Shown here: positions 15,983 to 23,566 of the stretch, piece by piece
Layout: each line of letters begins with the position of its first letter
Numbering within the stretch: the stretch's first letter is position 1
Assembly (NCBI GenBank): GCA_964529005.1
Contig: CAZGUH010000018.1
Coordinates: forward strand, 1-64,000
Reading direction: 5' to 3'
DNA from: CAZGUH01 sp964529005
GTDB lineage: Bacteria; Actinomycetota; Acidimicrobiia; Acidimicrobiales; Ilumatobacteraceae
DNA: 64,000 nt
Position numbers and translations under genes: made by a program
The notes under the pieces: generated by a model
What the model was told of the DNA's origin: nothing
Database searches by the model: none
Seen by the model: only the letters and a program-made list of their open reading frames with translations

Positions 15983-16927
15983 ATGGCGAAGATGGTCGTA
16001 CGGCGACTGCTGTGGGGCATCCCCTCGCTGTTCATCGTCACGTTCCTCGTCTTCGCCCTGCTCGACCTGGCGCCCGGCGATGCTGCTCGCAGCATCGCCG
16101 GGCCCGAGGCGAGCGAAGAGACGGTGCAGGGAATCCGCGACAGCTTGAAGCTCGGTGATCCGCTGCTGATCCGCTACGGCCGCTGGATCGGGGACGCGGC
16201 CACCGGCGACCTCGGCGTCTCGCTCGTCGGCCGCCAGTCGGTCGCCCGGATGGTGTTCGATTCGATTCCGGCGACGATGTCGCTGGTCGGAGTCGCGATG
16301 GCGATCTCGCTCGTCGGCGCGTTGGCGCTCGGCCTGGCGCCGGCGCGGTGGCCGCATCGCTCGGTCGACCGCGTCTGCACGTCGCTGACAGCGGTGAGCG
16401 TCTCGATGCCGTCGATGTGGATCGCGATGATCCTGCTGACGTTGTTCGCGCTGGACCGCACCTGGCTGCCTGCCGTCGGCTACACGGGACTGCTCGACAA
16501 CCCGTGGGAGTGGCTGCGGCACCTGCTGCTGCCGGCGTTCGCCCTCGCCGCGTCCACCGCCGGCGAGCTCGCCCGGCAGCTGCGCGGATCGATGCGCGAC
16601 GAGATGGACAAGGACTACGTCCTCGCCGCGCAGGCACGCGGTGTGCGGCGCGGTCGCGTCGTGCGCAAGCATGCCCTCAAGAACGCTGCGATCCCGCTGG
16701 TGACCGTGCTGGGCCTGCGCATCGGCCAGCTCCTCGGCGGCACCGTGATCGTCGAGCAGATCTTCGTCATCGACGGCATGGGCCGCCTCACCGTGACCGC
16801 GGTGCTGGCGCGCGACGTGCCCGTGGTCCTCGGCGTGGTGGTCGTCGCGACGACCATCGTCCTGCTGCTGAGCCTGCTCGTCGACGCCTCCTACGGGTAC
16901 TTCAATCCCAAGCTGAGGACGTCGTGA
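15983..16927 (+). CDS. ABC transporter permease, OppB/DppB type
   Basis: A 314-residue inner-membrane protein with a hydrophobic start (LLWGIPSLFIVTFLVFALL), the family's PGD motif near residue 32, about six transmembrane segments and a coupling loop around KDYVLAAQARGVRRGRVV. It is complete: the stop at 16925-16927 falls before the N-run. The last 45 bases of the gene and the ten that follow recur after the gap, which marks an assembly join and not a second gene copy. It forms the translocation pore with the OppC-type product encoded next. Confidence 0.92.
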   Translation: MAKMVVRRLLWGIPSLFIVTFLVFALLDLAPGDAARSIAGPEASEETVQGIRDSLKLGDPLLIRYGRWIGDAATGDLGVSLVGRQSVARMVFDSIPATMSLVGVAMAISLVGALALGLAPARWPHRSVDRVCTSLTAVSVSMPSMWIAMILLTLFALDRTWLPAVGYTGLLDNPWEWLRHLLLPAFALAASTAGELARQLRGSMRDEMDKDYVLAAQARGVRRGRVVRKHALKNAAIPLVTVLGLRIGQLLGGTVIVEQIFVIDGMGRLTVTAVLARDVPVVLGVVVVATTIVLLLSLLVDASYGYFNPKLRTS

Positions 16928-17092
16928 GCACCGTCGCNNNNNNNNNNNNNNNNNNNNNNNNNNNNNNNNNNNNNNNNNNNNNNNNNNNNNNNNNNNNNNN
17001 NNNNNNNNNNNNNNNNNNNNNNNNNNNNNNNNNNNNNGACGCCTCCTACGGGTACTTCAATCCCAAGCTGAGGACGTCGTGAGCACCGTCGC
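16883..17092. repeat. Scaffold gap flanked by a 55-base duplication (assembly artefact)
   Basis: Bases 16883-16937 are repeated exactly at 17038-17092 around 100 N (16938-17037). The copies include the end of the OppB-type gene and the GTGA start of the OppC-type gene. The likely reality is a single copy, with two contigs overlapping by an assembler k-mer of 55 that were scaffolded with a default gap. Removing 155 bases makes the OppB stop overlap the OppC start (GTGA) like the other genes here. Confidence 0.9.
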
Positions 17093-17978
17093 ACCGACCT
17101 CCGACGCGTACGCCGGCGCAACGCCGGCGGCGACGCGCGACCCCAACGCCGTGGCGCAGACGTTCCGCAGCAACAAGCTGGCGATGGCCGCCGCGATCTA
17201 CCTCGTCCTCCTTGTCGTCGTGGCGATCCTGGCGCCGCTTGTGGTGCCGCGCGATCCCGCCGCGCTCGATCTGACGAAGGTCTACAAGGGTCCCGGTGAC
17301 GGCGGGCTGCTCGGCACGGACAACCTCGGGCGCGATCAGTTGAGCCGCCTGATCTACGGCGCGCGCACGTCGCTGGTGGCGTCGGTCGAAGCGGTCGGCA
17401 TCAGCCTGCTGCTCGGCGTGCCGTTCGGCGTCGTCGCCGGATACCGCGGCGGCAAGCTCGACACGCTGTTCAGCCGCGTCAACGACGCGCTGATGAGCGT
17501 GCCGAACCTCATCCTCGCGCTCGCCATGGTGGCGGTGCTCGGCCCCGGCCTGGGCAACGCGATGCTCGCCATCGGCATCGTCTTCACGCCGCGTGTCTTC
17601 CGCGTCGTGCGCGCCGCGGCGCTCGAAGTGCGCCACAACACGTTCGTCGAAGGCTTGGAGTCGGTCGGGCTGACACGCGGCCGCATCCTCGTGCGCCACA
17701 TCCTGCCCAACGTGATGTCGCCGCTCCTCGTCGTCGTCTCGGTGTCGTTCGGCAACGCGGTGCTCGCCGAAGCCGGCCTCAGCTTCCTGGGGCTCGGCGC
17801 ACGACCGCCGACGGCGACGTGGGGCGGCATGCTCGAGACCGCGCTGCAACGCCTCGACCTCACGTATCTGGCCGTCGCACCCGGCGTCGCCCTGTTCCTC
17901 ACGATCTGCGCGTTCACGTTCGTCGGCGATGCGCTACGTGACGCGCTCGCCGCGCGGAGGTCGACCGATCGTGGATGA
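17079..17978 (+). CDS. ABC transporter permease, OppC/DppC type
   Basis: A 299-residue permease with a cytoplasmic N-terminal tail, a first membrane segment (MAAAIYLVLLVVVAILAPLV), the GTDNLGRDQLSRLIYGARTS block typical of the OppC family, and a coupling loop near EGLESVGLTRGRILVRH. The GTG at 17079 lies inside the duplicated 55 bases; a partial copy of the start occurs before the gap. Its stop overlaps the GTG of the next gene. It pairs with the OppB-type protein. Confidence 0.92.
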   Translation: MSTVAPTSDAYAGATPAATRDPNAVAQTFRSNKLAMAAAIYLVLLVVVAILAPLVVPRDPAALDLTKVYKGPGDGGLLGTDNLGRDQLSRLIYGARTSLVASVEAVGISLLLGVPFGVVAGYRGGKLDTLFSRVNDALMSVPNLILALAMVAVLGPGLGNAMLAIGIVFTPRVFRVVRAAALEVRHNTFVEGLESVGLTRGRILVRHILPNVMSPLLVVVSVSFGNAVLAEAGLSFLGLGARPPTATWGGMLETALQRLDLTYLAVAPGVALFLTICAFTFVGDALRDALAARRSTDRG

Positions 17979-19023
17979 CCGTGCCGTGGACGACAGCGCC
18001 GTGGACGACAATGCTCTGCGCGACGGCGCGCCGCCCGACCTGCTCGCGGTGGATGGGCTGTCGGTCGGATTCCCGTACGGCCGTGGCCTCGTCACCGTGG
18101 TGCGGTCGGCGTCGTTCACGGTCGGGCGCGGCGAGATCGTCGGCCTCGTCGGCGAGTCGGGGTCGGGCAAGACGGTGACGTCGCTGGCGGCGATGGGACT
18201 GCTGCCCGAAGTCGGCGGCGTCATCACTGGCGGGCGGGTCGTGTTCGACGGCGCCGAGCTGACCGCGCGGCCGGCCAAGGAGTGGAGCCGCCTGCGCGGC
18301 CGGCGCATCTCGATGATCTTCCAGCAGCCGACCCGCAGCCTGAACCCGGCGTTCACGGTCGGCGAGCAGATCGCAGAGTGCGTGCGCCTCCACTTCGACG
18401 TGTCGCGCAAGGAGGCGCGCGCTCGCGCGATCGAGATGCTCGACCGGGTCGGCATCGCCGATGCGGCGCGGCGCGTCGACGAGTACCCGCACAAGTTCAG
18501 CGGCGGCATGTGCCAGCGGGTGATGATCGCGATCGCGTTGATCTCCGAGCCCGAGCTGCTCATCGCCGACGAGCCCACCACCGCGCTCGACGTCACCGTC
18601 CAGGCGCGCATCCTGGACTTGCTGCGCGAGATCCAGGACGACACCGGCATCGGCATCCTGTACATCACCCATGACCTCGGCGTGGTGGCGGAGCTGTGCG
18701 ATCGCGTCGCGGTGATGTACGCCGGTGAGACCGTCGAGGTGGCGCCGGTCGAGCGGCTGTTCCGCCACCCGGCGCACCCTTACACCGCTGGGCTGCTGCG
18801 CGCGATCCCGCGGCGCGGCGCCGGCAAGCGCATGCAGACCATCGAGGGACAGGTCCCCGCGCCGATGCAGATGCCGCAGGGGTGCCGGTTCCATCCCCGA
18901 TGCGCGTTCGCCGTCGAGGGCCGGTGCACGGCGGAGGCGCTCGAGCTGGCCCGGCTCGACGACGTCCATGCGACGCGCTGCGTGCGGGTGCATGAGATCG
19001 AGCTCGCGGGCGTGGGTCGATGA
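17971..19023 (+). CDS. ABC transporter ATP-binding protein, OppD/DppD type
   Basis: A 350-residue ATPase: Walker A GESGSGKT, Q-loop IFQQPTRSLNPAFTVGEQ, signature FSGGMCQR, Walker B LLIADEPTTALD and His switch ITHDLGVV. The C-terminal oligopeptide/dipeptide domain includes GCRFHPRCAFAVEGRCT, with spaced Cys residues seen in the OppD/F families. The GTG at 17971 follows GCGGAGG and overlaps the OppC stop. The first 15 residues repeat short D-A-V-D units, a low-complexity start. It acts with the OppF-type ATPase encoded next. Confidence 0.92.
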   Translation: MDDRAVDDSAVDDNALRDGAPPDLLAVDGLSVGFPYGRGLVTVVRSASFTVGRGEIVGLVGESGSGKTVTSLAAMGLLPEVGGVITGGRVVFDGAELTARPAKEWSRLRGRRISMIFQQPTRSLNPAFTVGEQIAECVRLHFDVSRKEARARAIEMLDRVGIADAARRVDEYPHKFSGGMCQRVMIAIALISEPELLIADEPTTALDVTVQARILDLLREIQDDTGIGILYITHDLGVVAELCDRVAVMYAGETVEVAPVERLFRHPAHPYTAGLLRAIPRRGAGKRMQTIEGQVPAPMQMPQGCRFHPRCAFAVEGRCTAEALELARLDDVHATRCVRVHEIELAGVGR

Positions 19024-19877
19024 CCCTGCTCGAAGTCGACGGTCTCACCAAGGTGTTCCGCCGCCGGCGGCTGTTCCGACCGCCGATCGAGCACCGCGCC
19101 GTCGACGACGTCAGCTTCCGCATCGAGCGTGGGCGCACGCTGGCCATCGTCGGCGAATCCGGCGCCGGCAAGTCGACGATCGCGCGCCTCGTCACGCGCT
19201 TGATCGAGCCGGACTCCGGCTCGGTCCGCTTCGACGGCGTCGACCTGCTCGCCCTCAGCAGCCGGGAGATGCGCGAGCGCAGGCGCGACATCCAGATGAT
19301 CTTCCAGGATCCGTACGGCTCGTTCGACCCGCGGGTCCAGATCGGGGTCACCGTCGCCGAGCCGCTGAAGGCGCACTTCGGCATGAACCGCCCCGACCGG
19401 GAGAAGGCGGCGCTCGAGGCGCTCGTCAGCGTCGGGCTCGGCGCCCATCACCTCCACCGCCGCCCGCACCAGCTGTCGGGCGGGCAGCTCCAGCGCGTCT
19501 CGATCGCGCGCGCGTTGACCGTCGACCCGAAGCTGATCCTGTGCGACGAGGCTGTCGCCGCCCTCGACGTGTCGATCCGCGGGCAGGTGCTCAACCTCCT
19601 GCTCGACATCCAGGAGAGCCGCGGCGTCTCGTACCTGTTCATCGCCCACGACCTGGCGATCGTCGAGGCGTTCGCCGACGACGTCGTCGTGATGAAGGCG
19701 GGACGCGTGATGGAGGCCGCTCCCGCCGCCGAGTTGTTCGCGCGGCCGGCGAGCGAGTACACACGTCAGCTGCTCGACGCCAGCCCGATCGCCGATCCCG
19801 CGCGGCGCCGGCGGCGCGCGGCCGACCGATCCGCCGCTCGCGGCGGCGATTCCGTTCCGACGATGGGAGTGCTGTGA
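19020..19877 (+). CDS. ABC transporter ATP-binding protein, OppF/DppF type
   Basis: A 285-residue ATPase overlapping the previous stop (ATGA). Walker A is GESGAGKST; the Q-loop is IFQDPYGSFDPRVQIG, signature LSGGQLQR, Walker B LILCDEAVAALD and switch AHDLAIVEAF. In Walker B the usual Glu-Pro is Glu-Ala. It lacks the Cys-containing C-terminal extension of its partner and ends in an Arg-rich tail. Together with the preceding four genes it completes an Opp-like importer. Confidence 0.92.
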   Translation: MTLLEVDGLTKVFRRRRLFRPPIEHRAVDDVSFRIERGRTLAIVGESGAGKSTIARLVTRLIEPDSGSVRFDGVDLLALSSREMRERRRDIQMIFQDPYGSFDPRVQIGVTVAEPLKAHFGMNRPDREKAALEALVSVGLGAHHLHRRPHQLSGGQLQRVSIARALTVDPKLILCDEAVAALDVSIRGQVLNLLLDIQESRGVSYLFIAHDLAIVEAFADDVVVMKAGRVMEAAPAAELFARPASEYTRQLLDASPIADPARRRRRAADRSAARGGDSVPTMGVL

Positions 19878-20716
19878 CAGAACCGGCGGCAGACGACGCG
19901 TTGGCGACCTCCGAGCGATGGGGGGTCGCGGAGGGGTTGCTCACCGGCAAGGTGATCGCGGTCGCTGGGGTCGGTCCCGGCCTCGGCGCGCACATCGCCG
20001 TCGCCGCCGCTCGCGCCGGCGCTGCCGTCGTGCTCGGGGCCCGGTCGGCGGGCTACCTCGACGCGCTGGCGGGCGGGATGACCAAGGCCGGATTTCGGGT
20101 CGCCTGGGAGCGGTGCGACATCAGCGACCCGCAGGACTGCGCGCGCCTCGTGGCGCGCGCCGTGGAGGACTTCGGCGGCCTCGACGGCGTCGTGCAGAAC
20201 GCGTACCGCCCGGGGCCGCTGAACGCGCCGATCCTCGACGCCGACTTCGACGAGTGGCGGGCCGCCATGGACGTCAACCTGTTCGGATCGCTCCAGCTGA
20301 GCCGCGCGGCGGTGCCCGCGATGCGCGCACGCGGCGGCGGCTCGCTGGTGTTCGTCAGCTCGCAGATCGTCCGGCGGGTGCTTCCCGGACGTGGGGCGTA
20401 TGCCGCGTCGAAGGCGGCGCTGATGGCAGCCGCCCAGGTGCTCGCCCGCGAGCTCGGACCCGAGCGCATCCGTGTCAACTGCGTGGTGCCCGGGCGCATG
20501 TGGGGTCCGAGCTTCCGAGACGCCTACGCGCAGCGCGCCGCCGATCAGGGCGTGACGCTCGAGGAGGTCCTCGCGCCGGTGCGTGCCCTGCTGTCGCTGC
20601 CCGACATCCCCACCGATGCCGACTGCGTCGGCCCGGCGCTGTTCCTGCTGTCGGACCTCGCCAGCGCGATGACCGGGCAGGGCGTGGACGTCAACGGCGG
20701 CGAGACGTTCCACTGA
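19874..20716 (+). CDS. SDR family oxidoreductase, GPGLG subtype
   Basis: A 280-residue SDR whose GTG overlaps the ATPase stop (GTGA), so it is co-translated with the Opp-like importer. The cofactor loop is AGVGPGLG, the usual Asn-Asn-Ala-Gly is QNAY, and the active site reads VSSQIVRRV with YAASK. This set recurs at 54777-55619 and 56598-57380, with a looser relative at 32947-33735, defining a subgroup in this genome. Its linkage to the transporter suggests it acts on the imported compound or an early product. A bidirectional hairpin follows. Confidence 0.87.
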   Translation: MTEPAADDALATSERWGVAEGLLTGKVIAVAGVGPGLGAHIAVAAARAGAAVVLGARSAGYLDALAGGMTKAGFRVAWERCDISDPQDCARLVARAVEDFGGLDGVVQNAYRPGPLNAPILDADFDEWRAAMDVNLFGSLQLSRAAVPAMRARGGGSLVFVSSQIVRRVLPGRGAYAASKAALMAAAQVLARELGPERIRVNCVVPGRMWGPSFRDAYAQRAADQGVTLEEVLAPVRALLSLPDIPTDADCVGPALFLLSDLASAMTGQGVDVNGGETFH

Positions 20717-20725
20717 CGGCCCGCT

Positions 20726-20764
20726 CTGACGCTCTGACGACGCGCGGCGCCGTCAGAGCGTCAG
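20726..20764. terminator. Bidirectional terminator hairpin
   Basis: CTGACGCTCTGACG (20726-20739) and its perfect complement (20751-20764) form a 14-bp stem with an 11-base loop. It lies between the convergent SDR gene (end 20716) and the VOC gene (end 20753), and its right arm covers the VOC stop codon. No T-tract is present on either side. It probably terminates both transcripts. Confidence 0.75.
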
Positions 20765-21259
20765 CGGCACCTGCGCCCCGACGCGCTCGCAGTAGCGCGG
20801 GTAGCGGGCGATGTCGACGAGCTCGACGCGGAACTGGCCGGGCTTGGTGAGGTAGGCGAACATCGCCGGCTTGCCGTCGTCGCCGAGTGCGCACACCTGG
20901 ATCCGCCATCCGCGCCGTTGCAGCCGCTCGACGTCGCCGCGCACGTCGTTGGACCAGTAGGCGTGGTGGTGGAGCGCGATCAGCTCGTCGGTGGCCCACA
21001 CCCCGCCGGGCGCGCCCTGGATCAGCTCGATGTGCATCGGGCCTCCGATCGTGTGCACCGCCACGCTCTCCAGGCTGACCGGGCCGTCGGGGCTCCAGAA
21101 ATCCATCGGCTCGGCGTGCGAGCGGTCGGACCAGCGGAAGCCGAATGCATCCGTCAGGACCTGCACTGCTCGGTCGACGTCGTTGGTCGCCAGGCCGAGG
21201 TGGTACGGCATGCGCTCCATCTCCGGCAACGACGCGGCGGCGAACTGTGCGAGGTCCAT
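20753..21259 (-). CDS. VOC (glyoxalase/bleomycin-resistance) family protein
   Basis: A 168-residue vicinal-oxygen-chelate fold protein with two beta-alpha-beta3 repeats: PYHLGLATNDVDRAV starts the first module and HHHAYWSNDVRGDVERL the second. Candidate metal ligands are the His in PYHLG, Glu in MHIELIQG, His in LHHH and Glu in FRVELVD, a typical VOC set. Members include isomerases, epimerases (methylmalonyl-CoA epimerase) and dioxygenases. It resembles the VOC proteins at 33763 and 45985. A TAGGAT seven bases before its ATG suggests leaderless transcription. Confidence 0.82.
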   Translation of the reverse strand: MDLAQFAAASLPEMERMPYHLGLATNDVDRAVQVLTDAFGFRWSDRSHAEPMDFWSPDGPVSLESVAVHTIGGPMHIELIQGAPGGVWATDELIALHHHAYWSNDVRGDVERLQRRGWRIQVCALGDDGKPAMFAYLTKPGQFRVELVDIARYPRYCERVGAQVPLTL

Positions 21260-21266
21260 GGCGCGG

Positions 21267-21308
21267 ATCCTACCGACGGCGCCGCCGCCAGGCGAACAAG
21301 CGCATGCT
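21267..21308. promoter_or_regulatory. KstR2-like operator in a divergent promoter region
   Basis: AACAAGCGCATGCT (21295-21308) matches ANCAAGNNCTTGNT at all but one position. It lies between the VOC gene (minus) and the thioesterase gene (plus). On the minus strand TAGGAT (21267-21272) stands seven bases before the VOC ATG; on the plus strand another TAGGAT (21322-21327) precedes the thioesterase gene. -35 boxes are weak in both directions. Confidence 0.5.
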
Positions 21309-21368
21309 TAAGTCCGGGCGGTAGGATCGCCGTGGGGCGGTGTCGAGCCGAGCGAGACGAGGAGCGCT

Positions 21369-22025
21369 GTGGAGCCGATCGCGACGACCGATGCGAGCGA
21401 GCTGCGCGCCGCCGCGGCGACGCCGCTGCGCGAGCTGGCCCACGCCCTCGTCGGTCACGACGTCGACGACGAACTGCTCGCCGAGATCGCCGCCACGGCT
21501 GGGCGCTGGGTCGGCACAGCGCGCGGCGCGCCCCCGCGGCGGCGCAGCCTCGCGGCCTATCTCGACGACCTCGACGTCGAGCCTCCCGGCGACGGCGAGC
21601 CCGTCGACCACTACGACGAGTGCGCCGTGTCGGGCCGCTCCAACCCGTTCTCGATCGACATGTCGGCCGTCCGCCGCGGTGACGCGGTGGTCGTGCGCGC
21701 CGTCTTCGGCCCCGCGTTCGAAGGCGTCCCCGGTCGGGCGCACGGAGGGCTCGTCGCCGCCGCGTTCGACGACTGCATGGGCTTCCTGACCGCGATGTAC
21801 GACCACCCGGTCGTACAGGGGGAGTTGACGATCCGCTACGTCGCTCCCACTCCGATCGGCGAGGAGGTGGAGATCGTCGTGCGGGAGGTCGAACGGCAGG
21901 GACGCAAGGTCACCGTGGAGGCGGAGATGTCGGCGGGCGGGCAGGTGACCGCCAGGGCACGCGGTGTCCACGTCGTGGTCGACCGGCAGCGCATCGTCGC
22001 CTCCGCCACCGCCGACCGAAGCTAG
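21369..22025 (+). CDS. PaaI-family acyl-CoA thioesterase
   Basis: A 218-residue protein with a C-terminal hotdog domain resembling PaaI/YbgC thioesterases: GRAHGGLVAAAFDDCMGFL (about residues 120-138), containing the conserved His-Gly-Gly and the acidic residue of the active site, then LTIRYVAPTPIGEEVEIVV. The N-terminal 90 residues are less typical and may be a lid or dimerisation region. It probably hydrolyses acyl-CoA esters to relieve CoA trapping. It starts at GTG and is followed at 104 bases by a CaiB gene with its own promoter. Confidence 0.82.
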   Translation: MEPIATTDASELRAAAATPLRELAHALVGHDVDDELLAEIAATAGRWVGTARGAPPRRRSLAAYLDDLDVEPPGDGEPVDHYDECAVSGRSNPFSIDMSAVRRGDAVVVRAVFGPAFEGVPGRAHGGLVAAAFDDCMGFLTAMYDHPVVQGELTIRYVAPTPIGEEVEIVVREVERQGRKVTVEAEMSAGGQVTARARGVHVVVDRQRIVASATADRS

Positions 22026-22057
22026 CGGTTGCTTGGTATTGTTGTGTCCGTGGATTG

Positions 22058-22103
22058 TTGACGGCCGAGCCTCCGGTTCGGTAAATTTTCCCGAGCGCTT
22101 GGT
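22058..22103 (+). promoter_or_regulatory. Promoter with KstR2-like operator for the CaiB gene
   Basis: TTGACG (22058-22063), an 18-base spacer and TAAATT (22082-22087) form a promoter. CCCGAGCGCTTGGT (22090-22103), two mismatches from the operator consensus, lies over the expected start of transcription. A further degenerate half-site occurs at 22024-22037. GGAGGA (22120-22125) then leads the CaiB start at 22129. Confidence 0.6.
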
Positions 22104-22128
22104 CAAGAACCAAGCGGATGGAGGAACG

Positions 22129-23313
22129 ATGGCTGCTTCCGACGTTGCGGAGCAGGAGCCTTACAGGCCGCTCAGCGGTGTGCGGGTGCTCGATCTCAGC
22201 CGTTTGATCGTGGGCGGGCTGACGACGCGCCAGCTTGCCGATCTCGGCGCCGACGTGGTCAAGGTGGAAGAGCCCGGCTCGGGCGACTATCTGCGTGCGA
22301 TCCCGCCGTTCGTCGACGGTGAAGGCGTGTGGCACCACCTGCTGAACAGGAACAAGCGCAGCATCGCGCTCGACATCGTTGGCAGCGAGACCGACCGGGA
22401 GACGCTCCGCCGGCTGGTCGGCGTCGCCGACGTGGTGGTCGACGTGTCCCGCCCGGGGAGCCTCGAGCGCATGGGCATCGACATCGCCCAGTTCCGGCGC
22501 GAGCGCCCCGAGCTGATCGTGTGTTCGATCACCGGCTTCGGGCAGACGGGCCCATGGTCGATGATGGCTGCGCACGGCATGAACATGGACAGCCTGGCGA
22601 GCACGATCATCATCGGCTACGACGGCGACGAAGCGCGCTTCGAACAGGTCGCCTACACCGGGCTCAGCCAGGAGCAGGGCTCGCTGAACGGCGCCCTGGC
22701 GATCTGCGCCGCCCTCGTCAACGTCCGTGGCGGCGGCAGTGGCGCGTGGATCGACATCTCGTGCTGGGACGGTCTGGTCGACATGAACCGCACGGCGATC
22801 GCGTACCTCGCCGCGACCGGTGAGACGGTGCAGGAGAGCCAGAAGCACATGTGGGGCTCGTTGCATCGCATCTACAAGACGAAGGACGGCAAGTCGATCT
22901 TCATCGCGGTGATCGAGGAGAAGTTCTGGAAGCAGTTCTGCGAGGCCGTCGACCGCCCGGACCTCCTCGATCGGTGGAACGGCAAGGGAGGCGTCGACTA
23001 CGGCGACCCCAGCCTCATCGGGGAGATGGAAGAGATCATCGGCTCGCGCACGGCGGAGGAGTGGCAGGACACCTTCATCCACTGGGGGCTCCCCGGCAGC
23101 CAGCTGATGACCCTCGAAGAGGTGATGCAGTCCGAGCACTTCCGTGAGCGGGCGCTGCTGGAGCAGGTGGACGGTCGCCGGATCCCGAACATGGCCGGGC
23201 CGATCCGCTGGATCGATCACCCGGGCCATCGCCCGGGGTGGCATCCCCAGCCGGCCCCCGAGGTCGGCGCCCACGGCGCCGCGGTGCTCGCCGACTGGCT
23301 GGGTGAGCGCTAG
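22129..23313 (+). CDS. CaiB/BaiF family CoA-transferase
   Basis: A 394-residue family III CoA-transferase: GVRVLDLSRLIVGG at the N-terminus, LADLGADVVKVEEP, NRNKRSIALDI and the CSITGFGQTGPW block. The catalytic Asp position is in HGMNMDSLAS. The ATG at 22129 with GGAGGA upstream gives the standard family start. The gene is monocistronic, controlled by an operator-bearing promoter and separated by 253 bases from the next gene. It transfers CoA between carboxylates; the donor and acceptor are unknown. Confidence 0.9.
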   Translation: MAASDVAEQEPYRPLSGVRVLDLSRLIVGGLTTRQLADLGADVVKVEEPGSGDYLRAIPPFVDGEGVWHHLLNRNKRSIALDIVGSETDRETLRRLVGVADVVVDVSRPGSLERMGIDIAQFRRERPELIVCSITGFGQTGPWSMMAAHGMNMDSLASTIIIGYDGDEARFEQVAYTGLSQEQGSLNGALAICAALVNVRGGGSGAWIDISCWDGLVDMNRTAIAYLAATGETVQESQKHMWGSLHRIYKTKDGKSIFIAVIEEKFWKQFCEAVDRPDLLDRWNGKGGVDYGDPSLIGEMEEIIGSRTAEEWQDTFIHWGLPGSQLMTLEEVMQSEHFRERALLEQVDGRRIPNMAGPIRWIDHPGHRPGWHPQPAPEVGAHGAAVLADWLGER

Positions 23314-23484
23314 GCCGCTGGCCGCCACGGCTCAGGCGTAGAGCTTGCCGTCCGGTGTGGTGGCGTGGCTCTCTGCTTCGACGTCCCCACGGCGGAGGCG
23401 CTCGGAACGCGACCCCGCGATCGGCTCGTTGCCGGGCATCGTCGGCCCGCCGGGGGAGCGTTCCACCTGCCGGCGAATGGCGCG

Positions 23485-23522
23485 ACCAAACGCTAGCTTG
23501 AACGGATCGAAGTGGGTAGAGT
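23485..23522 (+). promoter_or_regulatory. KstR2-like operator upstream of the Liv-type operon
   Basis: ACCAAACGCTAGCT (23485-23498) differs from ANCAAGNNCTTGNT at two positions. A possible -10, TAGAGT, lies at 23517-23522 with no good -35. The rest of the 253-base interval 23314-23566 holds nothing else I recognise, apart from AAGGGGG just before the ATG at 23567. Confidence 0.4.
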
Positions 23523-23566
23523 CGGCTCCGCGCGCATGCGCGATTGACATCTGAAGGGGGACCAAG

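Noticed and set aside
14216..16672. Very long minus-strand open frame opposite the Opp-type lipoprotein and permease genes
   Set aside because: It is a shadow of high-GC codon use. The protein is Arg/Ala/His-rich with no family motif, while the plus strand encodes clear receptor and permease proteins.
22024..22037. Additional CTTG half-site upstream of the CaiB promoter
   Set aside because: Three mismatches from the operator consensus; a better site lies at 22090-22103.
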